A DNA stretch of 64,000 bases from Intestinibacter sp964449895 (lineage in GTDB: Bacteria; Bacillota; Clostridia; Peptostreptococcales; Peptostreptococcaceae). The stretch spans positions 1 through 64,000 of the forward strand of contig CAYVBY010000002.1 of the NCBI GenBank assembly GCA_964449895.1. Direction: 5' to 3'. The notes beneath the pieces are model-generated. The model worked only from the letters and a program-made list of their open reading frames with translations, did no database searches and was not told the origin of the DNA. Positions 61,791 through 64,000 of this stretch are shown piece by piece (position 1 is the stretch's first letter; every line of letters begins with the position of its first letter). The position numbers and the translations under genes were made by a program.

Positions 61791-63146
61791 TTATAAATTG
61801 TTTACATTATCTTTGAAGTCACGTCCTCTTACTTCAAAGCTTGTGTACATATCCCAACTTGCACATGCTGGAGAAAGTAAAACAACATCTCCATCTTTTG
61901 CAAGTTCATGAGAAACTTTTACAGCCTCTTTCATGTTTTGTACTCTTTTTATCAAATCAAATCCTTTAGATTTTGCACAAGCTTCTATTTTTGGTGCAGT
62001 TTCACCTAATAAAACTAAAGCTTTTACATTTTCTTTACAAATGTCTAAAAGTTCATCATAAGTACTATCCTTATCATATCCTCCAGCAATTAATATTATT
62101 GGATTTTCATAAGATGTAACTGCTTTAATAGTTGAATCTGGATTAGTACCCTTTGAGTCATTTACATACATAACTCCATCAAGAGTTCTTACATATTCTA
62201 ATCTATGTTCTACTGCTTTAAAAGTTTTTAGAACTTCTTTTATAACATCTAAATCTACACCTAAAACATAAGCTCCTAAAATAGCTGCCATACAGTTTTC
62301 TAGGTTATGTCCTCCAGGTAAACTTAATTCTTTTTTGTTTATAAGTTCTATTTCTTTGTCTATATTTATTACTATATTTCCTTCATCATTTACATATACT
62401 CCTTTTATATTTTTCTCTTTTCTAGAAAAATATAAAACTTGAGAATTACATTTATCGTTTAATTTTCTAACTGCTTCATCATCATAATTTAGTATTGTAA
62501 AATCAGTATTTGTTTGATTTTTAAATATGTTAGCTTTTGCCATCATATAATTTTCCATAGTATGATGTCTATTTAAATGATCTGGTGAAAGATTAAGTAT
62601 CATACTCACTTTAGGTTGAAAATCTACTATACTTTCAAGTTGAAAACTGCTAAGTTCTGTAACTAATACAGATTTTTCGTTAGCTATTCCAACAGTTTCT
62701 ATAACTGGTTTTCCTATATTACCAACTACATAAGTATCTTCTTTAGCAGCTTTAAAAATTTCTCCAACTAAAGATGTAGTTGTTGTTTTTCCATTTGTAC
62801 CTGTTATACCTATAAATGTAGGATTATCTAGTAATCTATATGCTAATTCTATCTCTCCAATTACTTCTATATTGCTAGAATATAATTTTTTTATGAAAGG
62901 TAAATCAAGAGGTACTCCTGGAGATACTACTGCTAAATCTATATGCTCAACTTCCTCTGGATGATATCCAAGTATATAAGTTGCATTTTTTATATCTTTT
63001 AATTCTTCTAATATATCTGCTAATTTTTCTTTTGTTTTTATATCGTTAACTATTATATTAGCTTCTAATTTATCTAATAATTTGATAGTTGATATTCCAG
63101 TTTTTGCTAAACCTATAAGTAAAATATTCTTTCCCTTTAAATCCAT
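61791..63146 (-). CDS. murD: UDP-N-acetylmuramoyl-L-alanine:D-glutamate ligase MurD
   Basis: Adds D-Glu to UDP-MurNAc-L-Ala in peptidoglycan precursor synthesis. The 451 residues carry the N-terminal UMAG-binding domain (LLIGLAKTGIS), the ATP loop GITGTNGKTTTTSL, LSSFQLE, NLSPDHLNRH and the C-terminal VNDSKGTNPDST. Length normal. It is 19 bp from mraY. Confidence 0.97.
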   Translation of the reverse strand: MDLKGKNILLIGLAKTGISTIKLLDKLEANIIVNDIKTKEKLADILEELKDIKNATYILGYHPEEVEHIDLAVVSPGVPLDLPFIKKLYSSNIEVIGEIELAYRLLDNPTFIGITGTNGKTTTTSLVGEIFKAAKEDTYVVGNIGKPVIETVGIANEKSVLVTELSSFQLESIVDFQPKVSMILNLSPDHLNRHHTMENYMMAKANIFKNQTNTDFTILNYDDEAVRKLNDKCNSQVLYFSRKEKNIKGVYVNDEGNIVINIDKEIELINKKELSLPGGHNLENCMAAILGAYVLGVDLDVIKEVLKTFKAVEHRLEYVRTLDGVMYVNDSKGTNPDSTIKAVTSYENPIILIAGGYDKDSTYDELLDICKENVKALVLLGETAPKIEACAKSKGFDLIKRVQNMKEAVKVSHELAKDGDVVLLSPACASWDMYTSFEVRGRDFKDNVNNL

Positions 63147-63165
63147 TTTTATTTACCCCCATCAC

Positions 63166-64000
63166 TTAAAATACTGCTAAAACACCTATCCAACATAAAA
63201 CTACAGTTGTAATCCAAAATATAAATACAACTCTTGTTTCTGGCCATCCACATTGTTCAAAATGGTGATGTAATGGTGCCATTTTAAATATTCTTTTTCC
63301 ATGAGTTAATTTAAAGTAACTTACTTGTATCATAACAGATAAAGCTTCTGCTAAATATATAAATCCTACTATTATTATAAGTAAAGGTGTATTAGTAAGA
63401 GTAGCAAATGCAACTACTGCTCCTCCTAAAGCCATAGACCCTGTATCACCCATAAATACTTTTGCAGGATATGAGTTGAATACTAAAAATCCTAAGCAAG
63501 CTCCAACTGTAGCTGCTGCAAGTACTGCAACATCAGAATTAGCCATTGATACTGCAAGTATCATAAAAAAGCTTGATACTATTAAAGTAACTCCTGATGC
63601 TAAACCATCAAGTCCATCTGTTAAGTTTACTGCATTTACAGTTCCTATTATAAATATCATCATAAATGGTATATAAAGTATTCCTAAGTTTATTACATAA
63701 TCTGTAAATGGCACAACAAGTTGTGTAGCACTTGGTGATGCACTGTATTGATAATAAGCAATATATAAAGCAAGTGCAAATTGTAATATAATCTTTTGGT
63801 AAGCTTTAAGACCTAAAGATCTTTTCATTTTGATTTTTATAAAATCGTCTAAAAATCCTACAAATCCAAATCCAACAATACAAATTAATCCTGCTACTAA
63901 ATCTGAGCTTATTTTTGCTCTAGTAAGACCTGTAATTAATATTGCTATTATCATCATAACCCCACCCATTGTAGGTGTACCATTTTTAGCTAAATGTGAT
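63166..64000 (-). CDS. mraY: Phospho-N-acetylmuramoyl-pentapeptide transferase MraY (3' part)
   Basis: Forms lipid I. The gene runs off the right edge: the frame stays open to base 64000 and reads SHLAKNGTPTMGG, the conserved first cytoplasmic motif, upstream of the ATG at 63969, which is therefore internal. About 278 of roughly 320 residues are present. Seen: GFLDDFIKI (metal-binding Asp pair), NLTDGLDGLASG, PAKVFMGDTGSMALGG and the HHHFEQCGW cluster. Polytopic membrane protein. Confidence 0.97.
   Translation of the reverse strand, partial: SHLAKNGTPTMGGVMMIIAILITGLTRAKISSDLVAGLICIVGFGFVGFLDDFIKIKMKRSLGLKAYQKIILQFALALYIAYYQYSASPSATQLVVPFTDYVINLGILYIPFMMIFIIGTVNAVNLTDGLDGLASGVTLIVSSFFMILAVSMANSDVAVLAAATVGACLGFLVFNSYPAKVFMGDTGSMALGGAVVAFATLTNTPLLIIIVGFIYLAEALSVMIQVSYFKLTHGKRIFKMAPLHHHFEQCGWPETRVVFIFWITTVVLCWIGVLAVF

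Noticed and set aside
63166..63969. MraY starting at ATG 63969
   Set aside because: The frame is open to the window edge and the codons upstream encode the conserved HLAKNGTPT motif, so this ATG is internal.

Overview
The window comes from a low-GC, spore-forming anaerobic Firmicute. The base composition is strongly AT-rich, and the window carries spoIIP, gpr, spoIVA, spoIIGA, sigE, sigG and a ymxH-like gene. Protein sequences and gene order (hrcA-grpE-dnaK, lepA-spoIIP-gpr-rpsT-holA-comEC, sepF-ylmG-ylmH-divIVA-ileS, mraY-murD-ftsW-murG, spoIIGA-sigE-sigG) point to the family Peptostreptococcaceae, relatives of Clostridioides, Paeniclostridium, Paraclostridium or Romboutsia. The species cannot be fixed from the sequence alone. 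Almost every gene is on the minus strand, so the minus strand is probably the leading strand here. I see no rRNA, tRNA, CRISPR array, transposase or prophage; this is core chromosome.

Layout. 1-3.2 kb: CIRCE-controlled hrcA-grpE-dnaK, plus hemW. 3.3-4.0 kb: a truncated PgsB-like Mur-ligase relative with a broken P-loop. 4.3-11.3 kb: lepA, a small membrane protein, spoIIP, gpr, rpsT (plus strand), holA and a ComEC channel that lacks its hydrolase domain. 11.4-16.1 kb: an aminotransferase, an Eis-like acetyltransferase with a DUF2156 partner, and a lipoprotein metallo-beta-lactamase that looks like the missing ComEC domain. 16.3-30.9 kb: a 2-hydroxyacyl-CoA-dehydratase/double-cubane type pair, tcdA, a rhodanese, ung, apbE, comEA, a D-Ala-D-Ala carboxypeptidase, argH behind a candidate attenuator, a HAD phosphatase, an EamA transporter, ridA, an SH3-3D wall protein with twin palindromes, mtnN, and a divergent degV/tetR pair around a GC-rich operator.

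31-41 kb: T-box-controlled ileS (eukaryotic-like type with a GIHH signature), divIVA-ylmH-ylmG-sepF-yggS, an orphan HlyD-like adaptor, a DUF711/ACT pair and serS. 42-50.5 kb: spoIVA, gpsA, plsY, der, a DUF512 radical-SAM-like protein, and two YIEGIA-family membrane proteins with their small partner. 50.6-54.1 kb: a PhoR/PhoP-like two-component system, pgeF, nrdR and a PRC-barrel protein. 54.5-64 kb: sigG, sigE, spoIIGA, ftsZ, ftsQ, then murG, ftsW/spoVE, murD and mraY, which runs off the right end.

How the genes work together: the right third links peptidoglycan precursor synthesis, septum formation and the mother-cell/forespore sigma cascade. SigE is activated by SpoIIGA, and spoIIP and spoIVA are classic members of the SigE regulon. 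Gpr acts on spore proteins made late in the forespore.

The observations I consider most worth a second look are the degenerate PgsB-like gene, the GXHH IleRS, a dispersed intergenic repeat of about 38 bp (six good copies, often directly after terminator hairpins), the split ComEC, and the terminator sitting nine bases before the argH ribosome binding site.
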